From: Sipunculus nudus
Taxonomy: Eukaryota > Annelida > Sipuncula > Golfingiida > Sipunculidae
DNA: 64,000 bases
NCBI GenBank assembly: GCA_026874595.1
Contig: CM049319.1
Coordinates: forward strand, 67,109,917 to 67,173,916
Direction: 5' to 3'
Part shown: piece after piece, positions 11,888 through 24,744 of the stretch
Layout of the letters: each line of letters starts with the position of its first letter
How positions within the stretch are numbered: the stretch's first letter is position 1
Notes under the pieces: generated by a model
Seen by the model: the letters and a program-made list of their open reading frames with translations, nothing else
Told to the model about the DNA's origin: nothing
The model's database searches: none
Made by a program: the position numbers and the translations under genes

Positions 11888-13059
11888 AAGGGACCCATGG
11901 GTCACATCACTCAGCTGAATTTTGGAAAATATTACCAAATGCAAAATAAATTTTGGTTTTTGATAAATATATTAGCAGTTGATAAGCTATGAGTAAATGG
12001 CCCTGCTAAAATGAAACTTTTTTTTTTAAAAAAATTACAGAATAACTGACTTGAGCCAAAGTTTAATAATAAACATTAAAATATCAACTGAGATAAATTG
12101 CTGGAAAAATTTAAATGAGCATGAACAAAATTTAATAAGTATGTTTAAACAAGCCAATTAGGTATATATAAATTGCATTTGCACTGTGTTATAAACAAAA
12201 CTGTTTAATGATGCAATAAGGCAAACATGGGCCTAAATGTTATATGAAAGGATACATTTCATAAACGAAAGATGTGTGAATTTTATTAAATTTTATTTAT
12301 CTTATTAAGGTTTCAATAGTTAAATAAATGGCAATATGAGCTAAAAATTAATACCACGAATATTTGCCCAATATTTCTGATTTACAGTGTTATTCATATC
12401 AAAGCCCTGCCAACTTAATATATTAGAGCTATGAATGAAGAACTACAAAGTATTTATATCTAATTTAATCTTAAATGTCAATGATCACTCACACTAGATC
12501 CAAATATTTTATCAAATATTTTATTAGCTGAGCTAAAAAAACATTTCATGGCCAAGGTTGATTTTTATATTTATGCAAATAAATTAAAAATATTGCAAAA
12601 TTCAGTTTTAATAAAGTCATTTTCATTTTTCATGGTTAGTGAGTAAATATATTTCCTGATTTTTTTTACAAAGTGCATTATGTGTGGGCCCATGACTTAA
12701 AAAATATAAAGCAATACTGACATAATATCTGGTATGATTAGAGGAAATATATAGAGGAACATGAAATATGATCAAAAACAGATCAGTGGTTTTTATATCA
12801 GGCAGCCTTGAATTTAGTGCAACAATGGGTTTTTAATGGAAAAATGAGGTTTTTCCTTAATATCTCAAAGGAATGAATGTCATAGTGACTCGATATTGGA
12901 TATGGTAGGAGATTTTTTAGACATCTAACTGTATGCCAAATTTTGGATTCATAGGTCCAAGAGTTTTAAATTATGCCGTGTTCATGGCCAGATGGCCAGA
13001 GAGATGGACAAGGGACCATGACTATAGCTCAGATGACTAACAGTCAGCTGAGCTAAAAA
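11888..13059 (+). mobile_element. Copy A of the GACCCATGGGTC / terminal-hairpin repeat family
   Basis: The 5' end is AAGGGACCCATGGGTCAC, then CTCAGCTGA. The 3' end is the hairpin AGCTCAGATGACT / AGTCAGCTGAGCT followed by AAAAA. It contains only decayed AT-rich sequence and no coding motif. A short related stretch immediately upstream (11585-11880) and one downstream (13062-13400) look like truncated copies. Confidence 0.7.
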
Positions 13060-13061
13060 TG

Positions 13062-13400
13062 TGTGTATGTAATCAAGTTTTCAATATTTAAATATAAGGC
13101 CATATGAGCGAAAAAATAATCCCATATTCCTGATTAACTAAGTAAATAATAGTTTTATTCATATCAAGGGCCAGTCGACCTTAAGAGAAATGAATGAAAT
13201 GTTAATAATGAATTATCTCTCACTAAATCTTAAAATATGTCGGTGAGCACTTACATAAGTTTCTAATATTTTATCACATTTGAATATTAGGATTCAAATC
13301 CTGCAAATTTTTCAAGTCTCAACAAAAAAATTAATACAGAAATTATAAGAATATTCATCTTGTTTATTAGTCCTGTGTATTGAACGGGTGTGTTGGGGGA
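13062..13400 (+). mobile_element. Truncated internal fragment of the hairpin-end repeat family
   Basis: Phrases such as TTATTAGTCCTGTGTATTGA and AATAATCCCA...ATATTCCTGA match internal parts of the copies at 18527 (near 20226) and 41379 (near 43070). Confidence 0.5.
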
Positions 13401-15136
13401 GGAGAAGTACCAAGCATGTGCGAAAATGTTCAGTTTTAACCCGGCACATTGGTAAAACCCTTGGCATGTTTGTTGAATTTATGACGGCATGAATACAAGC
13501 ATGGCTCGTACAGGTTACAATAGGCAGGCAGCTTGCATACAATACAGGAAATGACCCGTGTCCATGGAGACAGTGTTTCAGTTTGGGTTGTGAGCTCACA
13601 TGTATACTACTGTTTTAATTCATCATTCTTAGCATGATATTGAGATTATGGGCAGAACGTTTACCACAATATGAATGCAACCTGATGCAAGACCACTGCG
13701 ATGCATTCCTTGATATTACTTGTATCACAACTCGAGTAGGCTTACCAGCCCAATTATCCAATTGCCTACTGAGGCTGGTTGTCACGGCTAGGAAAATGAT
13801 GGCAACCACTAATTTGCATCTTAGAGAATTTTATGCAATAAAAGTGTCAATGTACACGATCTCTGATATAATACTGCTGAGTAAGATATTCTTCCTTAGG
13901 TCCTGAAACTGCAAAAATATTTTATCCAGACATGAATGTATGGTTCCCCTGTCATACTGCTGGACAAAAACATTGTACCCTAGAAGGTATCAATTTTTTT
14001 TTTTGGGGGGGGGGGGACCTGATCTATTCTGTTGCACTGATATTGTAGTAATTAGATATTCAACCATGATACAGAGGGATTGACCAATACTCTCGGTTAG
14101 TAGATGTTGTTAGAAAGTATACTAAAACAGCTAATGATCGGTCTGGTTTATGTTAAGTGGTGAGGTATTTGCTTCTTCAAAAGCACATGCAAAAAGAATC
14201 ACATATCATGCACCCTGGCTTGTGGAAACTGTGGGGGCTCTAGCTGCATATAAGGTTGCCAGTGGTCAGGGAAAGGAAAGGGAAAATATTATGTTTTCAA
14301 GGGCAGGGAAATGTCATGGAATTTCAAAAAAAGTAATTGGATTTTCTGATGATTGTATGCAAGGGAGAAGTCGGAATTTTAATGGCTTATATGGCAACTG
14401 CAGTTGATTATCCAACAGGAAGACCTTTTCATCTCATGAGCCAGGATTCAATAATTTCATACTACATTTTTATTTTCCTTTCAAATATTGTTGTGTTATG
14501 TAAGTAGATTAAATCTTAAATCCCTTTGATTTTTGAACATACATATTGACTGATGATGCAGAGCATGGATACACAAAATGTATGCATATAGCACCAACCA
14601 TCAATGAAAGGTCACCTGTTTCTTAGCAGTAATACAGAACTAATATTTAGTACTAGTAAAACATTTTATGCAAGGACATGAATCTGACCAGGTAACAAAC
14701 TAGAAAGGCAGAACACAGTGCAGTTACACTGATCCATAGAAGTCATTCGTTGTTATTGTATGATAAATTTATAAACATGATTTATGCTAGATAACAAAGT
14801 GAATCTTTTTTTAAATGATACATTGTCATTCCAAATTTCTAGTTTCAGATTGCTTTGCTTTACAGTTACAATTTTTCAAATAAACATTTGGTTTGTGTTA
14901 GCAGTAGAATGACATTTCCTAGAGGGAATTTAAATTTTGTGGGTTAGTTTATCCCTGAAAATCAACTAAAAGTCCAGGAACAGTCAGGTAAAAGTCCAAG
15001 ATTTTTTTCAGAGTTGACTGCTGGCAACCCTGTGAATAACTCACACAGACACTTTGTGATAAGAATCGAAAGAGGATGTCTAATTTAAATTGTAATCATT
15101 ACACATCTGCATGATTTTACTGATATGGTGATTAAA
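13401..15136. other. No recognised gene
   Basis: Open frames on both strands (13312-13599 minus, 13634-13906 plus, 14150-14407 plus) have no recognisable motif and overlap each other. There is a short G-run near 14005. Confidence 0.45.
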
Positions 15137-16105
15137 ACAAGGGACCTGTTGGTCATTGTGCTATGCTAAAAATGACCTTAAAGGAAAAAACTAAAATAAA
15201 AACTAATGGAGATAAAGTCTGAGAGGAAAAGGTAGTATAAGGTGGGTATTGGTTAATATGATAGATTTGTACTGACAAGTAAGAAAATTGTTGCAAATAA
15301 TACTATGTGATCTGACCATGTGTCTTCTAATGATGAAACTGAAACATTGTAAGCAGTTTTAAACATAAGATACATACCAACACCATGATCAGTGGTTGAC
15401 TCCTTGATAAGTTGTTGACAGCTCAGCAGGTGACACGTGTGTTCAATTAAATTCTAATTTTTTTCTACACCTTTTTTTCAGTTTTATATATATTTTTTCA
15501 AATAACTAACAGCCCCAGTCCCCTGGAGATGCAAGGTAGGGGTTTTCAATGGCGCTAAATGGTGGGAGTTACATCATCTCTGAATATACTTATGGGATAT
15601 AAAATTTAATTCAACAGTTAGTACAGGAAAAACAGTTGATCCATGATTACTGAATATAAAAATGGGTAGACTGACAGGGGAGACAAACAAGGCTGATCAC
15701 TTTATTTCAAATTTGTCTGAGGCAGGAAAATAATGAATGTGCATTAGATCCTCACTTATTACTTTATCAATTTTCTTTGTTTCATCATTTTGATTTTCGT
15801 ACATTTGCAATATAACATATATATCTGGATCTATAAGTCAATTCAAATTTCTCAATATCATCATCATTTATCCTTAATTTTGGTAATATAACATCATATT
15901 ATGCACACAGGTGGATTTAATTTTATTTTGAATGTTAACTTGGTTAAATTATTCAAGTGGAAATTAGTTTCTTTAAAGTGCCACAATAGCACAACATGGC
16001 ATCTTGTGGATTACATTTGCGATGAAATAACTTTAGTTTTGGAAATACAGTTCAAACAATAACAACTAGAAAACACACACTCACAGTCACAAAATTCTTC
16101 AAAAA
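15137..16105 (+). mobile_element. Copy B of the hairpin-end family, 5' part only
   Basis: Starts ACAAGGGACCTGTTGGTCA, a degenerate palindrome, and runs parallel to copies C and F through GGAGATAAAGT, the CTGACCATGTGT segment and the GAGGCAGGAAAATAATGAA segment. Similarity is lost near 16105, so the 3' hairpin is missing. Confidence 0.65.
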
Positions 16106-16740
16106 CACTTTGTGCAGGCTTAATCAGAGAACCTAATCTGCTGAACTCTGACCTCATGAAATATGCTTGAATTTTTATGAGAATGAAATTCAAGTGGGAA
16201 GCTCTATTAGTGTTTATGTTTATAGTGTTTCATGAAAATCCATAAGAATTTTGGTAAGTCACAATGGTGCCACCAAAGTTTGGTGTCCTAATTAAATATG
16301 CGGGGATTTGGCTGGGAATAAAAATTAGGTGAGATATTTAATTAATAATATTTTTGCTGAGATTGACAAAAATCCATCATATTCCTACTAAGTTATCACG
16401 GCAACCCTTCAAAATAGCTCTGTGACCTCTGACCTCATTAAATATGTGGCCGGGGATTCGCCTTTAATCAAACTCGGGTGAGATAATCTATTGGTAAATA
16501 GTTATGGTTAGTTTCTTGAAAATCCATCAAAGCCCTTGTCAGTTTTCGTGCTATTCCAATAATCGCAGGAAAACTTTTTAGTGTCACATATGAAATGTAA
16601 AAATTTTGTATAAAAAGATTTTAAAAATCAAAAAATCATTCAAGTATGACCAAAACCTTATCAGCTCTAGAAACCCATACGATGCACCTGCTACAACAAT
16701 TAGGAGTAGATCTGAGTAAAAATTGAGATATCTTAGGCAT
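16106..16740. other. Unassigned sequence with a weak internal duplication
   Basis: CTCTGACCTCAT followed by AAATATG recurs near 16147 and 16426, suggesting two old units. No gene is seen. Confidence 0.4.
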
Positions 16741-17249
16741 AAAAAAATAAAAGGTAAGGTTCTCAAGCACCGCCCGCGTCAATTTTAATACCTGGCATCA
16801 AACATTTTTATTGCTTGCCGGAAATCTTCGATTTTGGCAATCATGTTCGTCAGTTGCGTATGTCTGTTTGTCTCTTTGGATGTTTGTTTGTCACGACTCT
16901 CCAGGCCACACTTTTGCATCAAACAACTTGAAACTTGCAGGCTTGATTGACAAACCGATTTCTAGGTGCCCTATTGTTTTTGGTCAACATTGCTACTAGG
17001 TCAAGGGTCAAGGTCACGACAGGTATGGTTAACGGTTTTTGCACTATAACTTCGCCATAAATAGGCTTATCCACTTCTGCAATAGCTCATTTTTTTCGTC
17101 ATCACCTGGCCTTTCTTTTGACATGTAGCTTACTTAAATTTGCCGTTACCATGGTTACATTTTTTGGGCAAAAATCATGGAAATTGGAAATAACACAACC
17201 ATTTTTTGTAACTTTGTCAATTTTTAAGCTACAGACGTCTGGTTTTGGT

Positions 17250-18526
17250 CATTATGTACCTTATAGGCAGCTTGACATGATAAAACTGAAAGTCTCGCCA
17301 AATCTCGCACCATTTCTCGTCAAACGAGAGTCTTTGAGATTTCATTAAATATGACCTACAGGTTGCATTTTTTTAACAATGGCTTTGAAATTGATATATT
17401 TTGTGTTATTTATAAATATCTCGAAATCAGTTTTTCATTTTTTGGAAATAGCCACCAGGGGGCGTGGTACCTGAAACACTGTAACATATAATTTTTCTGC
17501 AATATCTAAAATAATTTTAAACATGGCACAATTTTTATCATTGTATCTTAAACTAGGAACATTGGCTTATTCCTCCGCACATGTAGCTTTGTGCTGCCGT
17601 TACCATGGTTACCAAATTTGTGGGTTAAACTTGACGATCTGAAAATATGCAGTTTTTGGCTTCTATCTCGGTTAATATTTATGTTTCAAGGGTCTAGTTT
17701 TTTGCATAAGGCTGCTTCCCCTTGGTTCTAAGTCATTCAATTGCAGGTCTCGTCAAATTTCGCTCGGTTTATCGTCAAACGAGAAAAAATGAGATTTCAC
17801 GGAAATGCTTATAACTCGGCTACTTTTACAGCAACACAGGTCTAGTTTTCGGCATTTCATAACATATGACCAGCTTGACACACCAGAAAAGAAATCAGGC
17901 CAAATCTCGCACCATATCTCGTCAAGCGAGAAAAAAACGAGATATCATGGAAATGCTTATAACTAGGCGACTTTTACAGCTACTCAGGTCTAGTTTTTGG
18001 CATTTGGTAACATTTAGCCAACTTGACATAGTAAAACTGCGATACTTGGCGAAATCTCGCACTATGTCTGGTCAAATGTGGAAAAACGAGATTTCACAGA
18101 AATGCATATAAGTCGGCGACTTTCACGGCTAGACAGGTCTAGTTTTTGGCATTCATTAACATTTGGACGGCTTGACATGAGAAACCTGCAAGACTGGCCA
18201 AATCTCGCACCATATCTCGTCAAACGATAAAAAAGGAGATTTCACAGAAATGCTAATAACTCGGCGACTTTTACAGTTAGATAGATGTAGTTTTCGCCAT
18301 TTCATAACATTTAGAGAGTTTGATATGACAAATCTACAAGACTGGCCAAATCCTGCACCATATCTCGTCAAACGAGAAAACACGAGAGTACACAGAAATG
18401 CTTATAACTCAGCAACTTTTACAGCTAGACTGATCTAGTTTTCGCCGTTTCGTAACGTTGGCCGTCTTGACATAATAAAACTGCTGGTCTTGCCAAATCT
18501 CGTACTATATCTCGTCAAGCGAGAAA
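17250..18526 (+). repeat. Tandem array with CTCGTCAAACGAG hairpins, about 148-bp units (left part)
   Basis: Each unit has TCGCACCATATCTCGTCAAA followed by CGAGA, a GAGATTTCAC block, ATGCTTATAACTCGGCGACT, ACAGCTAGACAGGTCTAGTT and a TTGACATGA block. CTCGTcaaACGAG is a 5-bp inverted repeat with a 3-nt loop. Clear units sit near 17322, 17771, 17918, 18217, 18365 and 18512. Confidence 0.8.
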
Positions 18527-21500
18527 ACAAGGAACCTATGGGTCACTGTGCTCAGCTGACGTTAACCTTGAAGGTAAAAATCTAAAATAATATCAAATGG
18601 AGATAAAGTGTAAGAGGAAGAGGTAATAAAGGCCATGGTTAGTTTATATGGTTGGTTTGTATTGATGAGCAAGAAATTGTTGCAAAAAATATTTTGTGAC
18701 CTGACCATGTGTTTCCTAATGTTGAAACTAAAGCATGTGAGCAGTTTGTAAAAAAATGACCTGTACTATTACCATGATCATTAGTTGGTTTTTCGATTAA
18801 CTGTTGACATTTCAGTAGTTTACACATTTGTTCAACTAAATCCAATTTTTTGTATAATATATATTATTAAATATGTATGTATTTTTTTATGAAATGTGTA
18901 CAGTTGAAATATAGCTTATTAACAACATAAAACAGGGCAAACAAAGCCTGATCTCAAATTCTGCTGAGGCAGGAAAATAATGAACAAATCTTTGTATTAA
19001 ATCCTCATTTTTTTATCACATCAATTATTTTCTAGTTTAAGTTTATATTTCTATACATTTCCAATTTAACATATATATCTGAATATAAAAGTTGATTCAT
19101 TATTCTAAATTGCATCATCATAAATCTCAATCTTGTCAGATAACACCACATCATGCATACAAATGTTTATTTATTTTTTACCACAAAAATATATCTTTTA
19201 AATCTGCAAAACAATAAATATCTAAAAATAATACTTGATTTAGATTTCACAATTTTTAATTGTGTCTTTATTTATCCATAATGTGCTTCATATTTTATAA
19301 TAATTTGAGCATACTGATGGGTTCAATTATATTTGTTAAAATCATTTAAAAGAAAATTGATTTCTTTAAAAATGCTACATTACACAACATTGCATCTTCT
19401 GGATTACATCTTGAATTATTTTTTCAAGGAAAGTTTTTGCATATCGGAGTGGAAACAGCATTACAATTAAGGAGATACAGTGAAAACAATAACAATTACT
19501 GCATAACACTTGGTGGGTTGGGTTTGCCGGGGGGGGGGGGGGGGAGATGATTGGGGTGGTGATATGAGAATAACTGTACACCTGTCACAGCAGGGGATCT
19601 CCCCCAGTGACTGTAACAAATCAGAAACCCTGGCATAGCTGACTTCCAGTGACCTGGAGTGGGTCCCTGCATCTGTAATCAAAGCAAGTGACTACAGAAA
19701 CCATTTGAAAAGCTAAGAGAAAATGGCACAGCTTAAATGAACCTCTGTAAATTATAGAATAATGGACATGAGCTAAAGCATATGGACTGTGTAATAAATG
19801 AAACCTTTGGCCTGAAACCATTTAGTGATGCACCAAGGGAAAAAATGGGCCTACGGTAAGTGTCATATAAAAGTTCCATTTCATAAACAAATAAATTAAG
19901 TTTTCAAAAGTTAAATATATGGCAATATGAGTTAAAAATTAATCCCACAAAGTTTGACCAATATTCCTAATTTTAAAAACTAGGTTTAACAGTGTTATTC
20001 ACACCTAGGCCCCGCCAATTTTAAGAGATATGAATGAAATGCTACCAAGTATTTATATCTTCTTAAATCTTGTCAGTTAGCACTTACATTAGGTCCTTAT
20101 ATTTTACCATATTTGAATATTAGGATTAAATTCAAGAAAATTTTGTTCTTTAAAAAAATCAAAATTGTCCAAGTCTCGACAAAAAGAATTTTTTTAACAT
20201 AAAAATTATAAGCTTTTTCTTTTATATTAGTCCTGTGTATCGAAGCGGTGGGTCAGGGAGGGGTCTCTGTTGTTACTGTTCATCGCTGAAAAAATGTGAA
20301 ATTATGATTCATCTTGTTTAGAGTACACGTCTGTCAACAGAATGGGGGGGGGGGGGGGGAGAGAAAGGCTCCCTGTGGTATTTATGCTGGCAGCCTGATC
20401 AAGCTCAACAAGAGAGAGGGCTTGCCTGAGTGATGGGATTACATAATAGCCTGGGGAGCATTGAGAGTTGCACTGAATGACCTACAGTGACCTCAGTGGA
20501 CTGCTTGACAATGTAAGGGAATACAACAAGAGCCTCCAAACAAATTAAATCACCAGCCTAATTTTGCAGCTTTTATTTTCAAATTTCAGATTTTAACAGA
20601 TTAAATCCTTATGTGTACATGCTGTGAAAATAACATCCACAGTACTTACAGGAAAAAATCGTGCCGTGGCCAAAGTTGGGCAAAATTTAAGGTACTGATT
20701 TTATATTTATGCTAATAACTTAAAAAAAATGCATTTTTCAGATCTAATTTTCGGTATACAATTGAATCTTGATTAAATGATGTTATATTCCTGAAAAAAA
20801 GTCTCAGCCATTCTTATTTTAAGTGAGTAAATATAAATCCTGATTTTTTACAAGGTGCATTATGTTTGGGCCTGTAACTTCAACAAATTATGCAATACTG
20901 ACCGAAATTTTGGTATGTACATAGGAAATGTATGGAAGAATATGAATATTTACAATTACATCTACCAGGTAAACAAAAGTAGGGTCATGATGCTAGAAAA
21001 TACAAATACATTAAGGCTTCTAAAAAACTTCAATAGCTAGACTAATTTTTAAGCTTATACTTTCAAATTCAAAATTCATCAGATTAAATCCACATGTAAA
21101 CTGGCTGTGAAAATTAAATCAAATGTACTTATAAGAAAAAAACGTGACATGGTCAATTTAGGCAATTTTAAGGTACCTATTTTTTATTTTTGCTAATATT
21201 TTAAAAAATTTAACAGATTTTGATCTAATTTTGGGTATACAATTTAATTTTGATTAATTAAAGATATATTACTGGAAAAAAAGTCCATAGCTTTAAAATG
21301 TTTTGTTTTAAGTGATCAAATATCTTTCCTGATTTTTTACAAAATGCATTATGTTTGAGCCCATAACTTTTTTTAAATCATATAATACAGACCTAATTTC
21401 TGACATGTACATAGGAACTATATAGAGGAATATTTATGGTAAATATGAGGAAAAACAGGTGAGTGGTTTCGTTGGTAGGCTGTCCTGAAATGTGAAAATA

Positions 21501-22416
21501 GGTTTTTGATAAAAAATTGAGGTTTTTCCTTAATTTCTCAAAGGAACAAAGTTGCAAAGACCCCGTTTTCAGCTTGGTAGGAGATCTTGGGGACATCTAA
21601 CATTATGCCAACAACCTTGGGAGCATAGAGAGCTGCACTGAATGACCAACAGTGACCACAGTGGACTGCTTGACGATGTAAGGGAATACAACAAGAGCCT
21701 CCAAAAAAATTCAATAACTAGCCTAATTTTGCAGCTTTTATTTTCAAATTTCATATTTTAACAGATTAAATCCTAATTTGTACATGCTGTGAAAATTAGA
21801 TCCACAGAACTTACAGGAAAAAAATGTGCCATGGTCAAAGTTGGGCAAAATTTAAGGTACCAATTTTTTATTTTTGTTAATATTTAAAAAAAAATAAAAG
21901 ATTTTGATCTTATTTTGGGTATACAATTTAATTTTGATAAAATAAAGTTATATTACTGGAAAAAAAGTCCATAGCTTTAACATGATTTGTGTTAAGTGAT
22001 CAAATATCTTTCCTGATTTTTTCCAAAATGCATTATGTTTGGGTCCATAACTTTTTTTAATTATATATTACAGACCTAATTTCTGGCATGTACATAGGAA
22101 CTATATAGAGGAATATTTATGGTAAATATGAGGAAAAACAGATGAGTGGTTTCAATATTAGGCAGTCCTGAAGTGTGAAAATAGGTTTTTAATAAAAAAT
22201 TGAGGTTTTTCCTTAATTTCTCAAAGGAACGAAGTCGCAAAGACCCAGTTTTCGGCTTGGTAGGAGATCTTGGGGACATCTAACATTATGCTGAATTTTG
22301 GATTCCTAGGTCTTACGGTTTCAAAACGTGCCACATCGATGGACGGACGGACGGACAGACGACGGACAATGGACCACGACTATAGCTCAGATGACTTATA
22401 GTCAGCTGAGCTAAAA
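18527..22416 (+). mobile_element. Copy C (3.9 kb) of the GACCCATGGGTC / hairpin family, inserted in the tandem array
   Basis: Starts ACAAGGAACCTATGGGTCAC with GCTCAGCTGA just inside, and ends with the hairpin AGCTCAGATGACT / AGTCAGCTGAGCT plus AAAAA at 22416. The flanks are the two halves of one unit of the CTCGTCAAACGAG array (GCGAGAAAA before, CATGATTTCACG after), so the boundaries are well defined. It contains an internal duplication of about 683 bp (21393-21596 against 22076-22279). A GGAC-repeat tract lies just before the terminal hairpin. No coding motif. Confidence 0.8.
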
Positions 22417-22725
22417 ACATGATTTCACGTAAATGCTTATAACACGGCGACTTTTGCAGCTAGACAGGTCTAGTTTCCGGCATTTTGTAATATTTGACAA
22501 ACCTGACATGACAAAACTGGAAATCTCGCCAAAGCTCGCACCATTTCCCGTCAAACGAGAAAACACGAGATTTCATGCAAATGCTTATAACTCAGAGGCT
22601 TTTATAGCTAGACAGGTCTAGTTTTCGGCATTTCATATCATTTGGCCAGCTTGACATGACAAACCTGAAAACGTCTCACTGCTTCTTGTCAAACGAGATT
22701 AACGGGATTTCATGAAAAAATTTTG
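22417..22725 (+). repeat. Right part of the CTCGTCAAACGAG array
   Basis: Two more units continue after copy C, with CGTCAAACGAGA near 22550 and 22690. Confidence 0.75.
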
Positions 22726-23339
22726 AACTTGGTCCCTTTTACACTAGAAAGATATGCAGCTGTTAAAGGTCAGCATGCATAAATAAACATATTATCCGTT
22801 TCTGCTGCCCCCACAATGTTGCTCATTCATATGACTGTTTCTACATGCACTCTCTGTCTATCTGTCTGTATCATTTCCATTTCCGGCAAGCGCGTGACCT
22901 CTGGTCATCTTGTTTTGATTTTCATCTTTCAAGAAATTAAAATAATACAATTTTGATACAATTTCCTTTGTTATGTAGTGCTTTTACCTGTTTAGCAAAA
23001 ACACCCTGTTATTTTCATACTTTTCCATGGTCATATGACATTTTCACTGAAACATACAATAAATGGTAAAAGAAAAGAACGCTCACCTGCAGTGATTTCT
23101 AAAAAAAAAGAGCCTGAGAACCATACCTTTTTATTTTATTGGCCTTATTTAGATATTTTATGTCGAATAAAATCGTTCACGGATGGACAGAGCTGAACAC
23201 TATACCTGATATGAAATGCATCACTCAGAAGCACCCTACTGTTGCAGTTAATCTCAAATCATATCTCATCCCACCCCCACAGCAATATTTCGGCCATATA
23301 CATCAAGTGTAATGGAATAATTATCCCCTGGAAGTGGGG

Positions 23340-23818
23340 TATGCAGGCAATGCTGTATTAAATGAGTTCCAGTGACCAACGGTGGGCTGCTTAGAACTAA
23401 GTTAACAATGCAAGTGAATACAATAGAGCCCCACAAAAAAAATCAAGAAAGAGCCATGTTTCTGAGCTTATATTTTCAAATTTCATATTTTAACAGATAA
23501 AACCCTTATGTGTACCTTCTGTCAAAAGCAAACCAGCAGTGTGTTTACAGGAATAAAATGTGCCATGGTCAAAGTTGTGCAAAATGGAAGGTGCTGATCG
23601 CACACTTATATATGCTATAAACTTGAAGAATTTACAATATTTTGATCTAATTTCTTTCATACAATTAAATCTTGATTAAATAAAGTGTCTCAAATTTTGG
23701 ATTCGTAAGTCTAATTTCAAAATGTGCCAGTCTAATGAACAGACAGACAGACGCACAGATGACATACAATTCATCATAACTATAGCTCAGATGACATTAA
23801 GTCATCTGAATTAAAAAT
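23340..23818 (+). mobile_element. 3' fragment of hairpin-end family (copy D)
   Basis: Ends with a degenerate hairpin, AGCTCAGATGACATTAAGTC then ATCTGAATTAAAAA. The preceding sequence matches the 3' part of copy C. Confidence 0.6.
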
Positions 23819-24589
23819 TGTAATGTATATCAACAGTTTTTACAATGTTAATGTTTTATAGAGATCTTTGGTTATTTTTATCATTTTCAACTTGAATAGT
23901 GTTGCACATGATGTCCCTTGAATTCACTGATTTTTTAGATCTATACTATTGTATATTGTAGTTCATGAAATACACTATTTCAAAACATCTTGAACAGGAA
24001 TAAGCATGATGATAACAAAGATCGAGATGAGATCATTCATACAACTCCATTTGAATGCTGATGTATAGTGAAATAAAGGTATTTTCTGCCTGGACAAGTG
24101 TGATGATTTTTAAACTTTCCCAACACACTATTGCATAAAACTTTTTTTTTACATTAAGGCCATAACCAGGAATCAAAATGAGGTGATTTTGCTTTTGTTG
24201 CATTTTGCGTGAGGTTTACCACACATTTCAGGTATTTGCCTGTTACTAAAATGTTTATCCCATTTGAGAAAACAATATGCAATACTTCAGAATTCACAAG
24301 AAATCCTATAAAGCCACATATTTGACATGACGTTCAAGGTCATCAGTTTTAAAACTCCTGCCAAAACTTAGAGAAAAAAAATTGTATCAAACATGATTTA
24401 AAATTAAACTATACTTCAAACGACATGGTGTTAATAAGGTAATCAACAGATAATCAAAGTGCTTCAAGGCATATTTTTGCTGTGAAGCTCACAGAATATT
24501 GATCATGTAAAACAGTTTTGACCTAGGTTCTTGGGAGATTTTCCAAGGTCCTCCCACAACGTTTTCTATTTTGAGAAGTTCCTAGGTAG

Positions 24590-24735
24590 TGAGAAGTTTC
24601 TAGGTTGAATGGTTACAATCTGTGCCCTGCTATGAACTATAAACTGTTGTGCCCCAGATGAACACACAAAAGGAGAAATAGTGCTAAATAGTGATAGATA
24701 TAGCTCAGATGACTTACAGTCAGCTGAGCTAAAAA
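24590..24735 (+). mobile_element. 3' end of another hairpin-family copy (copy E), joined to a dispersed repeat
   Basis: 24697-24735 is an intact terminal hairpin (AGCTCAGATGACT, AGTCAGCTGAGCT, AAAAA). It is preceded by the GGTTACAATCTGTGCCCTG phrase of the 10.6-11.3 kb repeat. Confidence 0.6.
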
Positions 24736-24744
24736 TAATGTCAC

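Larger units (their letters stand above)
16741..23140. mobile_element. Probable 6.4-kb inverted-repeat element containing a hairpin-unit array and a nested copy C
   Basis: AAATAAAAGGTAAGGTTCTC at 16743-16762 matches, inverted, GAGAACCATACCTTTTTATT at 23116-23135; CTTGCCGGAAAT (16814) also matches, inverted, ATTTCCGGCAAG (22879). Between them lies the CTCGTCAAACGAG array, split by a later insertion. The exact ends and target duplication are not resolved. Confidence 0.5.
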
